From NCBI GenBank assembly GCA_900770785.1, contig CAAGLJ010000076.1, positions 20,518-84,517 of the forward strand: 64,000 bases of DNA, in the 5' to 3' direction. Positions 17,882 through 27,433 of the stretch are shown in pieces (position 1 is the stretch's first letter; each line of letters begins with the position of its first letter). The DNA is from Lachnospiraceae bacterium (GTDB lineage Bacteria > Bacillota > Clostridia > Lachnospirales > Lachnospiraceae). Made by a program: the position numbers and the translations under genes. The notes under the pieces are model-generated. The model had not been told where the DNA came from, made no database searches, and saw only the letters and a program-made list of their open reading frames with translations.

Positions 17882-18235
17882 ATGAATAGACGAAAGCTGG
17901 GCTTCTCCTATGAGAAAATTGCCTGTCAGTATCTTGAGGAACAGGGCTTAAAGATTTTGGAAATGAATTATCATATTCGCCAGGGAGAAGTGGATATTAT
18001 TGCCAGAGAAGGGAATGTACTGGTCTTTCTTGAGGTAAAATACAGAAGGGATGAGCGTTATGGGCATCCTGCGGAGGCGGTTACTCCAGCCAAACAAAAG
18101 AAGATATGTCTGGTGGCAAAACACTATTGCTACAACAGACATTTCGATGGAGCAGTAAGATTCGATCTGGTCAGTCTTTGCGGTGAGGAAATTATCTGGT
18201 ATAGGGATGCATTTCCCTATACAGGGGATGATTAA
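17882..18235 (+). CDS. yraN: YraN family endonuclease-like protein
   Basis: The 117-residue UPF0102 protein has a restriction-endonuclease-like fold: GFSYEKIACQYLEEQG, then the active-site-like string GEVDIIAREGNVLVFLEVKYR (E-D-ExK). The family is often next to rnhB and linked to DNA processing or uptake in some species, but its function is uncertain. It lies 36 bp after the FlhB-like gene. Confidence 0.93.
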   Translation: MNRRKLGFSYEKIACQYLEEQGLKILEMNYHIRQGEVDIIAREGNVLVFLEVKYRRDERYGHPAEAVTPAKQKKICLVAKHYCYNRHFDGAVRFDLVSLCGEEIIWYRDAFPYTGDD

Positions 18236-18300
18236 GCAGAAGACTATGCCGGAAGACAATATGTTTTTTCAGTGTAAAAGGCTTTGAAATGGAGGTAGGA

Positions 18301-19143
18301 ATGAAGATAGCAAAGGGGCAAAGGATGCTTCCCCAGTCCCGAACACAGGGGGAGACAGAGTATTTGATTTTTCCGAAACTGGAAAAGACCAAAGTGGTGG
18401 AGCACCTTTTTTCCACACGATTGGGCGGTGTCAGTAAGGAGCATTTAAGCTCCATGAATTTAAGCTTTACCCGGGGAGACCGGGAAGAATATGTGAGGGA
18501 AAATTATCGTCGGATAGCTGCTGTACTTAACTGCCAAGTCGACGATTTTGTTTTTTCTCACCAGACCCATACCACAAATGTAAGAGTCGTAACCTCTCAG
18601 GATAAGGGAAAGGGACTGACAAAGCCTTTGGATTATCAGGATGTGGACGGTCTGGTAACAAAGGAAGAAGGGCTGGTGCTTTCCACTTTTTATGCAGACT
18701 GTGTGCCCCTGTTTTTCGTAGACCCTGCAGCCAGAGTAATCGGCCTAAGCCATTCCGGCTGGCGGGGGACGGTAGGACGCATAGGGGCAAAAACCATAGA
18801 GCTGATGGTAGAGCAGGGAGCAGACCGAAAGAATATACGGGCAGCTATCGGCCCTTCTATCTGCCAAAGCTGCTATGAGGTTGGTGAAGATGTAGCCCAG
18901 TCTTTTATGACGCAGTTTGGAGGGCAGGAAGAAGAAATTCTTGTATCTAAGGGGAAGGGGAAATACCTGCTGGATCTTTGGAAGGCCAATAAGATTGTGT
19001 TGGATGAAGCAGGGATATTGCCTGAACACATGGAAATAACCAATCTCTGTACCTGCTGTAATCCCCAGTATCTGTTTTCCCACAGGGCAAGTAAGGGGAT
19101 GAGGGGCAATATGGGAGCCTTTTTGAAATTAAAAAAATCTTAA
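18301..19143 (+). CDS. pgeF: Laccase-domain purine nucleoside phosphorylase / peptidoglycan editing factor PgeF-type
   Basis: The 280-residue protein has the YfiH/DUF152 pattern: FSHQTHTTNV, YADCVPLFF, HSGWRGTVGRI, GPSICQSCYEVG and a Cys-rich end NLCTCCNPQYLFSHRA. Members bind a metal with two His and a Cys; some act as purine nucleoside phosphorylase or adenosine deaminase, and E. coli PgeF removes wrongly incorporated serine from peptidoglycan precursors. The substrate here is not predictable. ATG 18301, directly after GGAGGTAGGA, is preferred to ATG 18289. Confidence 0.9.
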   Translation: MKIAKGQRMLPQSRTQGETEYLIFPKLEKTKVVEHLFSTRLGGVSKEHLSSMNLSFTRGDREEYVRENYRRIAAVLNCQVDDFVFSHQTHTTNVRVVTSQDKGKGLTKPLDYQDVDGLVTKEEGLVLSTFYADCVPLFFVDPAARVIGLSHSGWRGTVGRIGAKTIELMVEQGADRKNIRAAIGPSICQSCYEVGEDVAQSFMTQFGGQEEEILVSKGKGKYLLDLWKANKIVLDEAGILPEHMEITNLCTCCNPQYLFSHRASKGMRGNMGAFLKLKKS

Positions 19144-19251
19144 TATTTGTAATCCCTTTCTCTTAAAGAAGGGGGGATACAATAAAGAGGAATGAAGGAA
19201 AAGATAAGAGTGGGAAAAACGTACAAATCTATTCATAAAAGAGGATAAAAC

Positions 19252-19944
19252 ATGAACAGAATTCTGGTATGTGATGATGAGAGAGAAATTGTAGATGCTA
19301 TTGAGATTTATCTGCTGCAGGAAGGATATCAGGTAGTAAAAGCCTATAATGGCGAAGAAGCACTGGAAATTTTGAAAAAGGAAGAGATACATCTTTTGAT
19401 CATGGATATTATGATGCCCGGGCTGGATGGAATTCGCACCACCATGAAGATTCGTGAAAACAGCAGTATTCCTATTATTTTTCTGTCTGCCAAATCCCAG
19501 GATGCAGATAAAATACTGGGTCTCAATATCGGTGCGGATGATTATATTACCAAGCCCTTTAATCCTCTGGAGCTGGTAGCCAGAGCAAAGTCACAGTTAA
19601 GGCGCTATACTCAGCTGGGTAATCTGGCGGTAGAGAATAAGCAGATTTATCAGGCAGGGGGGCTTGTGATTAATGATGATACCAAAGAGGTTACAGTGGA
19701 TGGCGAAGGGGTAAAGCTTACACCCATTGAGTATAATATTCTTCTTTTACTGGTGAAGAATCAGGGAAGGGTATTTTCCATTCAGCAGATTTATGAAAAC
19801 ATATGGGAAGAAGAAGCCATAGGAGCGGATAATACGGTGGCAGTACATATTCGGCATATTCGTGAAAAAATTGAGATAAATCCCAGGGAGCCCCGTTATC
19901 TTAAGGTAGTATGGGGAGTTGGATACAAAATAGAGAAGCAGTAG
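19252..19944 (+). CDS. OmpR/PhoB-type response regulator
   Basis: The 230-residue regulator has a receiver domain with phosphoacceptor Asp52 (LLIMDIMMPG), acidic pair CDDER near the start and Lys in DDYITKPFNP. A winged-helix DNA-binding domain follows (about 130-230; LTPIEYNILLLLVKNQGRVFS and DNTVAVHIRHIREKIE). It is followed after 18 bp by a histidine kinase gene, which should be its partner. The 108-bp gap upstream has a CCCTTTCT/AGAAGGG hairpin and a possible TACAAT -10 but no strong -35. Confidence 0.95.
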   Translation: MNRILVCDDEREIVDAIEIYLLQEGYQVVKAYNGEEALEILKKEEIHLLIMDIMMPGLDGIRTTMKIRENSSIPIIFLSAKSQDADKILGLNIGADDYITKPFNPLELVARAKSQLRRYTQLGNLAVENKQIYQAGGLVINDDTKEVTVDGEGVKLTPIEYNILLLLVKNQGRVFSIQQIYENIWEEEAIGADNTVAVHIRHIREKIEINPREPRYLKVVWGVGYKIEKQ

Positions 19945-19962
19945 AGGAAAGGTTTGGAAGTG

Positions 19963-22455
19963 ATGAGGAAAAAGAGTTTAAGCAGCAAAAAAAGAGAGTT
20001 TCTTTTGTTTTTGGAAAGGATACTGGTGGTGCTGATGGCAGTCAGTATGTCGGTTGTTTTTGTGAATTCCTTTCTCACCATTTCTACATCCTATGGAACC
20101 GATTATCACTACACAGTATCCCTGCTGGAGAGGGAAAGGGAGTTTGAGGACAAAAGTATTTTCCAGACACTGGCAAAGGGAAACATGGAGCAGATTACCC
20201 GATATGTGGTGATCCGGCATCAGCTGGAAACCAACGGGAAATATGATCCTCATAAGGTGATTGACATTGCAGAATTTGCCAATCGCTCAGACACTGTCGT
20301 TAAGGAACAGCCTACCGCCAGATTTTATCTGGATGATTTGATTAAATGGGGCAATTACGGTTTTACCTACAATAAAGTCATTGGCAGCTGGAGCGAGTTG
20401 AACAGACTGTTTGCCGGCAACAAAGCTGTCTATACGAAAGAAACCTTACCGGGAGTGGAAGAGTATAATGGGGGCAGTGAGGAGAATGCCTTTTCGTTGG
20501 GACTTGAGCATACGGAGGATGAACAGTATGCCATGGAACTTCTGGTTTCACGTTATAAAACGGTGGATGGAAAGGATTTGATGCAGTGTGCCACAAATGT
20601 GGAGGAATATGAAGAACTGAAGGATAGCCTGATTCTGTCAGCCAAAAGTCTTTTTAATAACTATACAGAGTATATGAAGATGCAGCAGCAGTATGCACAG
20701 GGTAATACCAATATGGGCTATTGTTTTCGGATTCAGGGAGAGAAGGGGCTGATATATTATACCAGCAGCGATTTGGATTTGGCCAATAAAACGGTTGATG
20801 ATATTACTGCCGGCATCAAAGAACTGGGAGGAAAATTTCTCTATTTTAATCCGGACAAGCTGCAGATTAATACTAACATGAATTTTACGGCTGCACAGAT
20901 TAGAAATATCATGAAAGAATATGAGTATTCTTTTGGCGATAACACCAGAGTCTGGTTTTGGATAGATACAGACTACCCCGTGCAGGATGACTTTTATTAT
21001 GCCAGAGAGACCCTGAACCGCTTTCTTCCCTATTTTTGGATATTAACTGCCTGTGGAGCCGGAGCCTTTGTGCTGTCAATACTTATTCTGGTATATCTTG
21101 GTTATAAGGAGGGAAGAAAAGCAGGAGGGGACAAAGAAACAGGCTGGGTAATTTTAAAACAGGACAGGCTGTATCTGGAGATATGGGCATTACTGGTGCT
21201 TATTCCCCAAGTTGGTCTGCTTCGTCTCTCCCTGAGTCTGATGGGGGGCTATAGGGCCGGGACAATCAGTTATAACTGGCTGCCGGTAGCATTTGGTCTG
21301 TTTGCCTTTATTATAAATGAATGTGGAATACGATTCTATTTCAGTCTCCTGCGGCGAATTAAAGCAAGGGCAGTATGGAGGACAACCCTTCTTTACAAAA
21401 TCATAGTGGAAGGAAAGAGATTCATACTCAGAACCTGTGATAATGGAAGTCTGGTAGCCAGAACCTGGATTCCCTACCTTATTTTTCTTATGATAAACCT
21501 GATTCTTGTACTTCTTGGCGTAGGCGGTGTGATTGGTGCATTCATACTGGATATGCTGGTGGGAATCTATCTTTATCGCAATAGCAGTGATCGGGAAAAG
21601 ATTATTCAAGGCATTGAAATGATAAAAGACGGAAAAGTCAGGCACCGGATTGATACTACCCATTTGCATGGGGAAAATCTCAAGCTGGCAAACTCGGTAA
21701 ACAGCATTGGAACGGGAATTCATAAGGCTGTGGAAACCAGCATGAAGGATGAAAAGCTGAAAACGGATTTGATCACGAATGTATCTCATGACATTAAAAC
21801 TCCTCTGACTTCCATTATTACGTATGTAGATCTGTTGAAGAGAGAGAATATTTCAGACGGCAGGATAGCTTCTTATTTGGATATCCTTGACAATAAATCA
21901 CAGCGCTTGAAGCAGCTGATTGATGATTTGGTGGAGGCCTCTAAAATTTCTTCCGGCAATATCAGTATCCAGTTGGAAACCATTGATTTTGTGGAGCTGG
22001 TACGACAGGCTTTAGGAGAATTCTGTGAGAAATTTGAGGACAGACAGCTTCAGGTGGTGACGAGACTTCCTGACAGTCCCATGCTTGCTCAGGCTGACAG
22101 CAGCCAGCTATGGAGAGTGTTGGAGAATCTTTTCCAGAATATTTCCAAATATGCTATGGTGGGTACCAGGGTCTATGTGGAAATGGAGGAGATTGAAGAG
22201 GAAAAAGAAAAAAAGGTCAGATTTTCCGCTAAGAATATTTCTGACCGCTTCCTGGAAGTACAGGCAGAAGAGCTGACGGAACGTTTTATTCGGGGGGATC
22301 AATCCCGACAGACGGAGGGCAGTGGTCTGGGGCTGTCTATTGCCAAGAACCTGATAGAAGCCCAGGGAGGCAGGTTTGAGATTCAGGTAGATGGAGATCT
22401 GTTTAAGGCAATCATTACCTTTCCATTAGAAGAGTGTGAAAAGAAATCTGAATAA
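19963..22455 (+). CDS. Multi-pass membrane sensor histidine kinase
   Basis: The 830-residue kinase has one N-terminal membrane helix (about 12-38), a large extracytoplasmic region (about 40-345), then roughly five further hydrophobic segments between about 347 and 540. A linker leads to the phosphoacceptor His609 in NVSHDIKTPLTS, the N box ENLFQNISKY and the ATP-lid motif GSGLGLSIAKN. It is unusually long because of the sensory part, which I do not recognise. ATG 19963 follows GAGGAAAGG by ten bases; GTG 19960 and TTG 19954 are alternatives. It should act with the upstream regulator. Confidence 0.92.
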   Translation: MRKKSLSSKKREFLLFLERILVVLMAVSMSVVFVNSFLTISTSYGTDYHYTVSLLEREREFEDKSIFQTLAKGNMEQITRYVVIRHQLETNGKYDPHKVIDIAEFANRSDTVVKEQPTARFYLDDLIKWGNYGFTYNKVIGSWSELNRLFAGNKAVYTKETLPGVEEYNGGSEENAFSLGLEHTEDEQYAMELLVSRYKTVDGKDLMQCATNVEEYEELKDSLILSAKSLFNNYTEYMKMQQQYAQGNTNMGYCFRIQGEKGLIYYTSSDLDLANKTVDDITAGIKELGGKFLYFNPDKLQINTNMNFTAAQIRNIMKEYEYSFGDNTRVWFWIDTDYPVQDDFYYARETLNRFLPYFWILTACGAGAFVLSILILVYLGYKEGRKAGGDKETGWVILKQDRLYLEIWALLVLIPQVGLLRLSLSLMGGYRAGTISYNWLPVAFGLFAFIINECGIRFYFSLLRRIKARAVWRTTLLYKIIVEGKRFILRTCDNGSLVARTWIPYLIFLMINLILVLLGVGGVIGAFILDMLVGIYLYRNSSDREKIIQGIEMIKDGKVRHRIDTTHLHGENLKLANSVNSIGTGIHKAVETSMKDEKLKTDLITNVSHDIKTPLTSIITYVDLLKRENISDGRIASYLDILDNKSQRLKQLIDDLVEASKISSGNISIQLETIDFVELVRQALGEFCEKFEDRQLQVVTRLPDSPMLAQADSSQLWRVLENLFQNISKYAMVGTRVYVEMEEIEEEKEKKVRFSAKNISDRFLEVQAEELTERFIRGDQSRQTEGSGLGLSIAKNLIEAQGGRFEIQVDGDLFKAIITFPLEECEKKSE

Positions 22456-22485
22456 AGAATATCCTACAGCATCCTGAATTCATGT

Positions 22486-22514
22486 GGAGAATACCCGGAA
22501 TACGGGTATTCTCC
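22486..22514. terminator. Strong hairpin between convergent genes
   Basis: GGAGAATACCCG (22486-22497) and CGGGTATTCTCC (22503-22514) form a perfect 12-bp stem with a five-base loop between the convergent kinase and prs genes. Neither side has a clean T run, so it may act as a bidirectional barrier or RNA stabiliser rather than a classical terminator. Confidence 0.6.
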
Positions 22515-22594
22515 GGCGTGATTTCGATATATTTTAAGCATATGCCTTTAAACTTTCCGGGGAAGTACTTTCTGGTACGGCCTTATAAGCTTCT

Positions 22595-23788
22595 TTACGC
22601 ATCCTCATCCAGTGGCAATCTCTTGTTATAGCGATCCAGTGCCTTACGGATTTTTTCAGCAGGGGTATAAACGTTTTCCATAGAAACGTCGTGATTCATA
22701 AAATCAATGATGGAAGCGATAAATTTGCTCATGTTCGCCTGTAAATAGTAAGGACGTTCGTAAATTTCCGGTGGCAGATAGTTTAAATTCGTGGTAATTA
22801 CCTTTTCAAAATATCCCTTTTCATAGGCTTCATCAAAAGCCTCCAGTCCGTTGGTAAACAGACCGAAGGTACAGCAGATAAATACCCGGTTTGCACGCAT
22901 TTCCTTTAATTGCCTTGCGGTATCAATCATACTTTCTCCGGAAGAAATCATATCGTCCAGAATAATTACGTCCTTACCTTCCAGGTTGTCCCCCAAAAAT
23001 TCGTGGGAGATAATGGGATTTTTGCCATTGACGATGGTGGTATAATCCCTGCGTTTATAGAACATTCCCGTATTTACGCCTAAAACGTTGGCAAAGAAAA
23101 CGGTACGGTTCAATGCACCCTCATCAGGACTGATGACCACAAGGTGATCCTTGTCAATAATCAGATCCTTTTCCTTATTCAACAGGCCACGAATAAACTG
23201 ATAGGGGGTAATATAGTTATCAAAGCCCTTTAAGGGAATGGCATTACATACCCTGGGGTCATGGGCATCAAAGGTGATAAAGTTGTTGATTCCCATAGAA
23301 TAAAGCTCTTCCAGCATAAATGCACAGTCCAAAGATTCACGATTAGAACGTTTATGCTGCCTTCCTTCATAGAGAAAGGGCATAATGACGTTAATCCGCT
23401 TGGCTTTTCCTGTGGCAGCGGCAATAATTCGTTTCAAATCCTGATAGTGGTCATCAGGAGATTTGTGGTTGGTATAGCCGTTAATGGTATAGGTGACACT
23501 GTGATTGCAAACATCTACCAGAATATATAAGTCTTTACCGCGAATAGATTCATAGAATATTCCTTTTGCCTCACCACTCCCGAAACGGGGGCAGTCTGCC
23601 TGAGTCAGATAGGAATCTTCGGTGTAGCCTTCCCAGGAAGGGGTATTTTTAAAGGTATTCTTAAGATGCTTACGAAATTCAACCAGATAGGAATTTATTT
23701 CATCTCCAAGCTCTTTGGCAGAATCCATAACCACCAGCTTTAAGGGAGCAACGGGTAATTTGTTCTCCAACATGTGTAAATTAGGCAT
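22595..23788 (-). CDS. prs: Ribose-phosphate pyrophosphokinase, long divergent form
   Basis: The enzyme makes PRPP from ribose 5-phosphate and ATP for nucleotide, His and Trp synthesis. The PRPP-binding loop VIILDDMISSGESMIDTA and the ATP/Mg region FDAHDPRV are clear. At 397 residues it is about 80 longer than standard Prs, with an extended N-terminal 80 residues (including SWEGYTEDSYLTQADCPRFGSGEAKG) and C-terminal tail. This suggests a separate clostridial subgroup, perhaps with altered allosteric control. It is the only minus-strand gene in the first 32 kb and has its own strong promoter. Confidence 0.88.
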   Translation of the reverse strand: MPNLHMLENKLPVAPLKLVVMDSAKELGDEINSYLVEFRKHLKNTFKNTPSWEGYTEDSYLTQADCPRFGSGEAKGIFYESIRGKDLYILVDVCNHSVTYTINGYTNHKSPDDHYQDLKRIIAAATGKAKRINVIMPFLYEGRQHKRSNRESLDCAFMLEELYSMGINNFITFDAHDPRVCNAIPLKGFDNYITPYQFIRGLLNKEKDLIIDKDHLVVISPDEGALNRTVFFANVLGVNTGMFYKRRDYTTIVNGKNPIISHEFLGDNLEGKDVIILDDMISSGESMIDTARQLKEMRANRVFICCTFGLFTNGLEAFDEAYEKGYFEKVITTNLNYLPPEIYERPYYLQANMSKFIASIIDFMNHDVSMENVYTPAEKIRKALDRYNKRLPLDEDA

Positions 23789-23829
23789 AGTAAACCTCCA
23801 TAGGGTCTGTCTGAAACTTTTTCACTATT

Positions 23830-23858
23830 ACTATAAACTTGAAGGTCTGTAGTGTCAA
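23830..23858 (-). promoter_or_regulatory. SigA-type promoter for prs
   Basis: On the minus strand TTGACA (23858-23853), a 17-base spacer and TATAGT (23835-23830) give a near-consensus promoter about 45 bp upstream of the prs start. Confidence 0.85.
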
Positions 23859-23955
23859 GATTAAGGTGACAGGATTCGTCTTTTCGAGTAGAATTAGGAT
23901 TAGTGGAAAAAATGGGGGCAGAAACAGAGGATGCCCTTAGAAAGTGAGAAGATAA

Positions 23956-25377
23956 GTGAAAAAGCATGAGCATAGAGTGACACAGATTTTAGAAGGAAGC
24001 ATTGCCCAGGAGATGGGAATTGAAGCAGGAGACGTACTGCTGGCGATAAATGACAGACAGGTTCAGGATATCTTTGATTATCAATATCTGGTTGAGGATA
24101 GCTATGTGGAGGTTCTGATCCGTAAGCCGGACGGAGAAGAGTGGCTTCTGGAAATCGACAAGGATGCGGATGAAGACCTGGGGATGAGCTTTGAGCAGGG
24201 ATTGATGGATGAATACCGGACCTGTACCAATAAATGTATTTTCTGCTTCATAGACCAGATGCCGCCGGGAATGCGGGATACATTATATTTTAAGGATGAT
24301 GATTCCCGGCTTTCTTTTTTACAGGGAAATTATATTACACTGACGAATATGTCAGAGGATGATGTAGAGAGAATTATCAAGTACCATTTGGCCCCCATCA
24401 ATATTTCCTTTCAGACCACCAACCCGGAGCTCAGAAAGCTGATGCTGAAAAATCGCTTTGCAGGAGATGCCCTGAAAAAAGTGGACCGTTTTTTTGAAGA
24501 GAGAATTGAAATGAATGGTCAGATTGTACTTTGCAAAGGGATTAACGATGGAAAAGAGCTGGAAAGAAGTATAGGGGATTTGTTCAGGTATCTTCCGCAT
24601 TTAAGAAGTGTTTCTGTGGTGCCGGTAGGGCTGTCCAAATTCAGGGAGGGACTTTATCCATTGGAGCCTTTTACCAGAGAAGATGCCAGGGAGGTTTTGG
24701 AAATCATACACCGCTGGCAGAAAAAGGCGAAGGAAGAATTTGGCCTTCATTTTGTCCATGCCAGTGATGAATGGTATCTTCTGGCAGAAGAAGAGCTGCC
24801 CCGGGAGGATAACTATGACGGCTATTTGCAGCTGGAAAACGGAGTGGGTATGCTAAGGCTGTTTATGGATGAATTTGAAGAAGCCATGCAGGAGCTTAAG
24901 GAAAAGGCCCGAAAGAAGGCTTTCCAGGAAACAAATTTCCCCAGCGGGCAGTTGGAAAGGACAGGGAAAATAAAACTGCTGAAAAAGGAAGAGGAGATAT
25001 CCGCCCTGACGGGACGTTTAAGCTATCCCATCATTAAGGCCATGGCAGACCGGCTGATGAGCGAGGTGGAGGGACTGACCATCCATGTACACGCCATTCG
25101 CAATGACTATTTTGGAGAAAGAATTACCGTCAGCGGCCTTCTGACCGGAACCGATATTATGGCCCAGGGAAAAGAACTTCCACTAGGGACAAGGCTGCTG
25201 CTTCCGGAGAATGTGCTGCGAAGCAATGAAGAGGTTCTGCTGGATGATTATACCCTCAAGGACTTGGAAACTGCTTTACAAGTCCCTATAGATATTGTAA
25301 AATCAAGCGGATATGACTTTGTTGAAAAGGTAATGAAGCCGATAGGGCTGGCGGACGAAAAAGGAATTGCTGATTAA
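23956..25377 (+). CDS. DUF512 PDZ/radical-SAM-like protein
   Basis: The 473-residue protein begins with a PDZ-like domain (RVTQILEGSIAQEMGIEAGDVLLAIND), then a radical-SAM-type Cys cluster CTNKCIFCFI (about residues 91-100) and the invariant DQMPPGMRDTLYFKDDDSRLSF. A DUF512 C-terminal region follows. The family is very widespread in Clostridia next to der and is annotated as a putative Fe-S oxidoreductase; its reaction is unknown. Start GTG 23956 has a poor ribosome-binding site. It is 37 bp upstream of der. Confidence 0.9.
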   Translation: MKKHEHRVTQILEGSIAQEMGIEAGDVLLAINDRQVQDIFDYQYLVEDSYVEVLIRKPDGEEWLLEIDKDADEDLGMSFEQGLMDEYRTCTNKCIFCFIDQMPPGMRDTLYFKDDDSRLSFLQGNYITLTNMSEDDVERIIKYHLAPINISFQTTNPELRKLMLKNRFAGDALKKVDRFFEERIEMNGQIVLCKGINDGKELERSIGDLFRYLPHLRSVSVVPVGLSKFREGLYPLEPFTREDAREVLEIIHRWQKKAKEEFGLHFVHASDEWYLLAEEELPREDNYDGYLQLENGVGMLRLFMDEFEEAMQELKEKARKKAFQETNFPSGQLERTGKIKLLKKEEEISALTGRLSYPIIKAMADRLMSEVEGLTIHVHAIRNDYFGERITVSGLLTGTDIMAQGKELPLGTRLLLPENVLRSNEEVLLDDYTLKDLETALQVPIDIVKSSGYDFVEKVMKPIGLADEKGIAD

Positions 25378-25414
25378 AGTGATGAAATAGATAGAGAAGC
25401 AAAATGGAGGAAGT

Positions 25415-26755
25415 ATGAGCGCAAAAAAAGGGAAACCCATTGTAGCGGTTGTTGGACGTCCCAATGTGGGCAAGTCCACTCTGTTTAATGCACTGGCAGG
25501 GGAAAAGATTGCTATTGTGAAGGATACACCGGGAATTACCCGGGACAGGATTTATGCAGATGTAAATTGGCTGGATCGCAGCTTTACGCTTATTGATACA
25601 GGAGGTATTGAGCCGGACAGCAAGGACATTATTCTATCCCAGATGCGGGAGCAGGCAGAGATTGCCATGGCTACGGCAGATGTGATTATTTTCCTTGTAG
25701 ACGTAAAGCAGGGGCTTGTGGATGCGGATTCCAAGGTGGCTGATATGCTGCGGCGCTCCAGAAAGCCGGTAGTTCTGGTTGTAAATAAAGTGGATAATTT
25801 TGATAAGTTTATGGCAGACACCTATGAATTTTATAATCTGGGCATAGGTGAGCCGGTTCCCATTTCTGCTGCCAACCGCCTGGGAATAGGAGATATGCTG
25901 GATATTGTTTCTTCTCATTTTCCGAAGGAGCAGTCAAAAGAGGAGGAGGATGACCGTCCAAGAATTGCCATAGTGGGTAAGCCCAATGTAGGAAAATCTT
26001 CCTTAATTAATAAGCTTCTGGGAGAAAACAGGCTGATCGTTTCGGATATCGCAGGAACCACCCGGGATGCGGTAGACACAGAGGTGGTTCATAACGGGAA
26101 AGAATATATCTTTATTGATACTGCTGGACTTCGACGAAAGAACAAAATCAAGGAAGAGCTGGAGCATTATATGATTATCCGTACCGTCAGTGCTGTAGAG
26201 CGTGCAGATGTAGTGGTTCTGGTGATCGATGCAGGCGAAGGCGTAACGGAGCAGGATGCCAAAATTGCCGGAATTGCCCATGAGCGGGGGAAGGGAATGA
26301 TTATTGCGGTGAACAAATGGGACAGCATCGTCAAGGACGATAAAACCATTTATAAATTTACCCGAAAGATTCAGGAGACCCTTTCCTTTATGCAGTATGC
26401 GGAAATGATTTTTATCTCTGCCCTTACCGGACAGAGGCTGCCAAAGCTCTTTGATACTATTGATGCGGTAATCGAAAACTGTACTCTTCGTATTTCCACG
26501 GGTGTGTTAAATGAAATTATGACAGAAGCGGTGGCTATGCAGCAGCCTCCTTCCGATAAAGGAAAACGGCTTCGCCTTTACTATATTACGCAGGCTTCCG
26601 TTAAGCCGCCAACCTTCGTTATTTTTGTAAATGATAAGGAACTGATGCATTTTTCTTATACCCGATATATCGAAAATCAGATTCGAAATGCCTTTGGGTT
26701 CAGAGGAACGCCTCTGAAATTTATTATTCGAGAGAGAAAGGACAATCAGAAGTAA
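25415..26755 (+). CDS. der: Ribosome-associated double GTPase Der
   Basis: Der (EngA) is a 50S assembly factor with two consecutive GTPase domains. The first has GRPNVGKST near residue 12, DTGGIEPD and NKVD; the second has GKPNVGKSS near 190, DTAGLRRK and NKWD. A C-terminal KH-like domain follows (about 355-446). The 446-residue length is normal. AATGGAGGAAGT precedes ATG 25415. It is followed immediately by plsY, and der-plsY-gpsA forms a familiar Firmicute operon. Confidence 0.97.
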   Translation: MSAKKGKPIVAVVGRPNVGKSTLFNALAGEKIAIVKDTPGITRDRIYADVNWLDRSFTLIDTGGIEPDSKDIILSQMREQAEIAMATADVIIFLVDVKQGLVDADSKVADMLRRSRKPVVLVVNKVDNFDKFMADTYEFYNLGIGEPVPISAANRLGIGDMLDIVSSHFPKEQSKEEEDDRPRIAIVGKPNVGKSSLINKLLGENRLIVSDIAGTTRDAVDTEVVHNGKEYIFIDTAGLRRKNKIKEELEHYMIIRTVSAVERADVVVLVIDAGEGVTEQDAKIAGIAHERGKGMIIAVNKWDSIVKDDKTIYKFTRKIQETLSFMQYAEMIFISALTGQRLPKLFDTIDAVIENCTLRISTGVLNEIMTEAVAMQQPPSDKGKRLRLYYITQASVKPPTFVIFVNDKELMHFSYTRYIENQIRNAFGFRGTPLKFIIRERKDNQK

Positions 26756-26756
26756 A

Positions 26757-27413
26757 ATGATTCGTTTGGCTTGTTTACTTGTAGGTTATGTATTCGGTCT
26801 GTTCCAGACAGCATATTTTTATGGAAGGCTGCATGGTATAGATATACGAACCAGGGGAAGCGGTAACGCGGGGACTACCAATACCTTAAGGGTACTGGGA
26901 GCCAAAGCCGGGGCCATCGTGCTGGTTGGAGATATTTTAAAAACGGTGCTGGCCATTACTGTGGCAAGATTATGGTTGATCCCCCAAGCTCCTCAGATGG
27001 AATATTTACTGGTGCTTTATACAGCAGCCGGAGCCATTTTAGGGCACAATTATCCCTTTTATATGGGTTTTAAAGGAGGAAAGGGGATTGCTGCTACAGC
27101 GGGGCTTTTGATTGCCTTCAAGCCTTCCTTTCTGCTGCTGGGAATAGTGCTTTTTTTTGGAGCATTTTTTCTGACCCATTATGTATCGCTGGGTTCACTT
27201 TTAGTATATGCGGGATTCGTAATCCAGTTGATTATCGTAGGGCAGCAAGGAGGCTTTGGAACCGTCAGTCAGGGTATCCTCAATGAAATGTATGTGGTTG
27301 CCATTTTACTGATGGCAATGGCCTACTGGAAGCATCGGGAAAACATTAAACGGTTATTGACCCACAGTGAAAGAAAAACCTATTTATTGAAGAAGAAGGA
27401 TGAAAAGGCTTAA
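26757..27413 (+). CDS. plsY: Acyl-phosphate glycerol-3-phosphate acyltransferase PlsY
   Basis: PlsY carries out the first acylation in membrane phospholipid synthesis, moving an acyl chain from acyl-phosphate to glycerol 3-phosphate. The 218-residue protein has five or more membrane helices and the three motifs RGSGNAGTTNTLR, GHNYPFYMGFKGGKG and a C-terminal NE segment (GILNEMYV). It starts one base after the der stop and lies upstream of gpsA, which makes its glycerol 3-phosphate substrate. Confidence 0.95.
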   Translation: MIRLACLLVGYVFGLFQTAYFYGRLHGIDIRTRGSGNAGTTNTLRVLGAKAGAIVLVGDILKTVLAITVARLWLIPQAPQMEYLLVLYTAAGAILGHNYPFYMGFKGGKGIAATAGLLIAFKPSFLLLGIVLFFGAFFLTHYVSLGSLLVYAGFVIQLIIVGQQGGFGTVSQGILNEMYVVAILLMAMAYWKHRENIKRLLTHSERKTYLLKKKDEKA

Positions 27414-27433
27414 GCCATAAGGAGGTATTGGAA

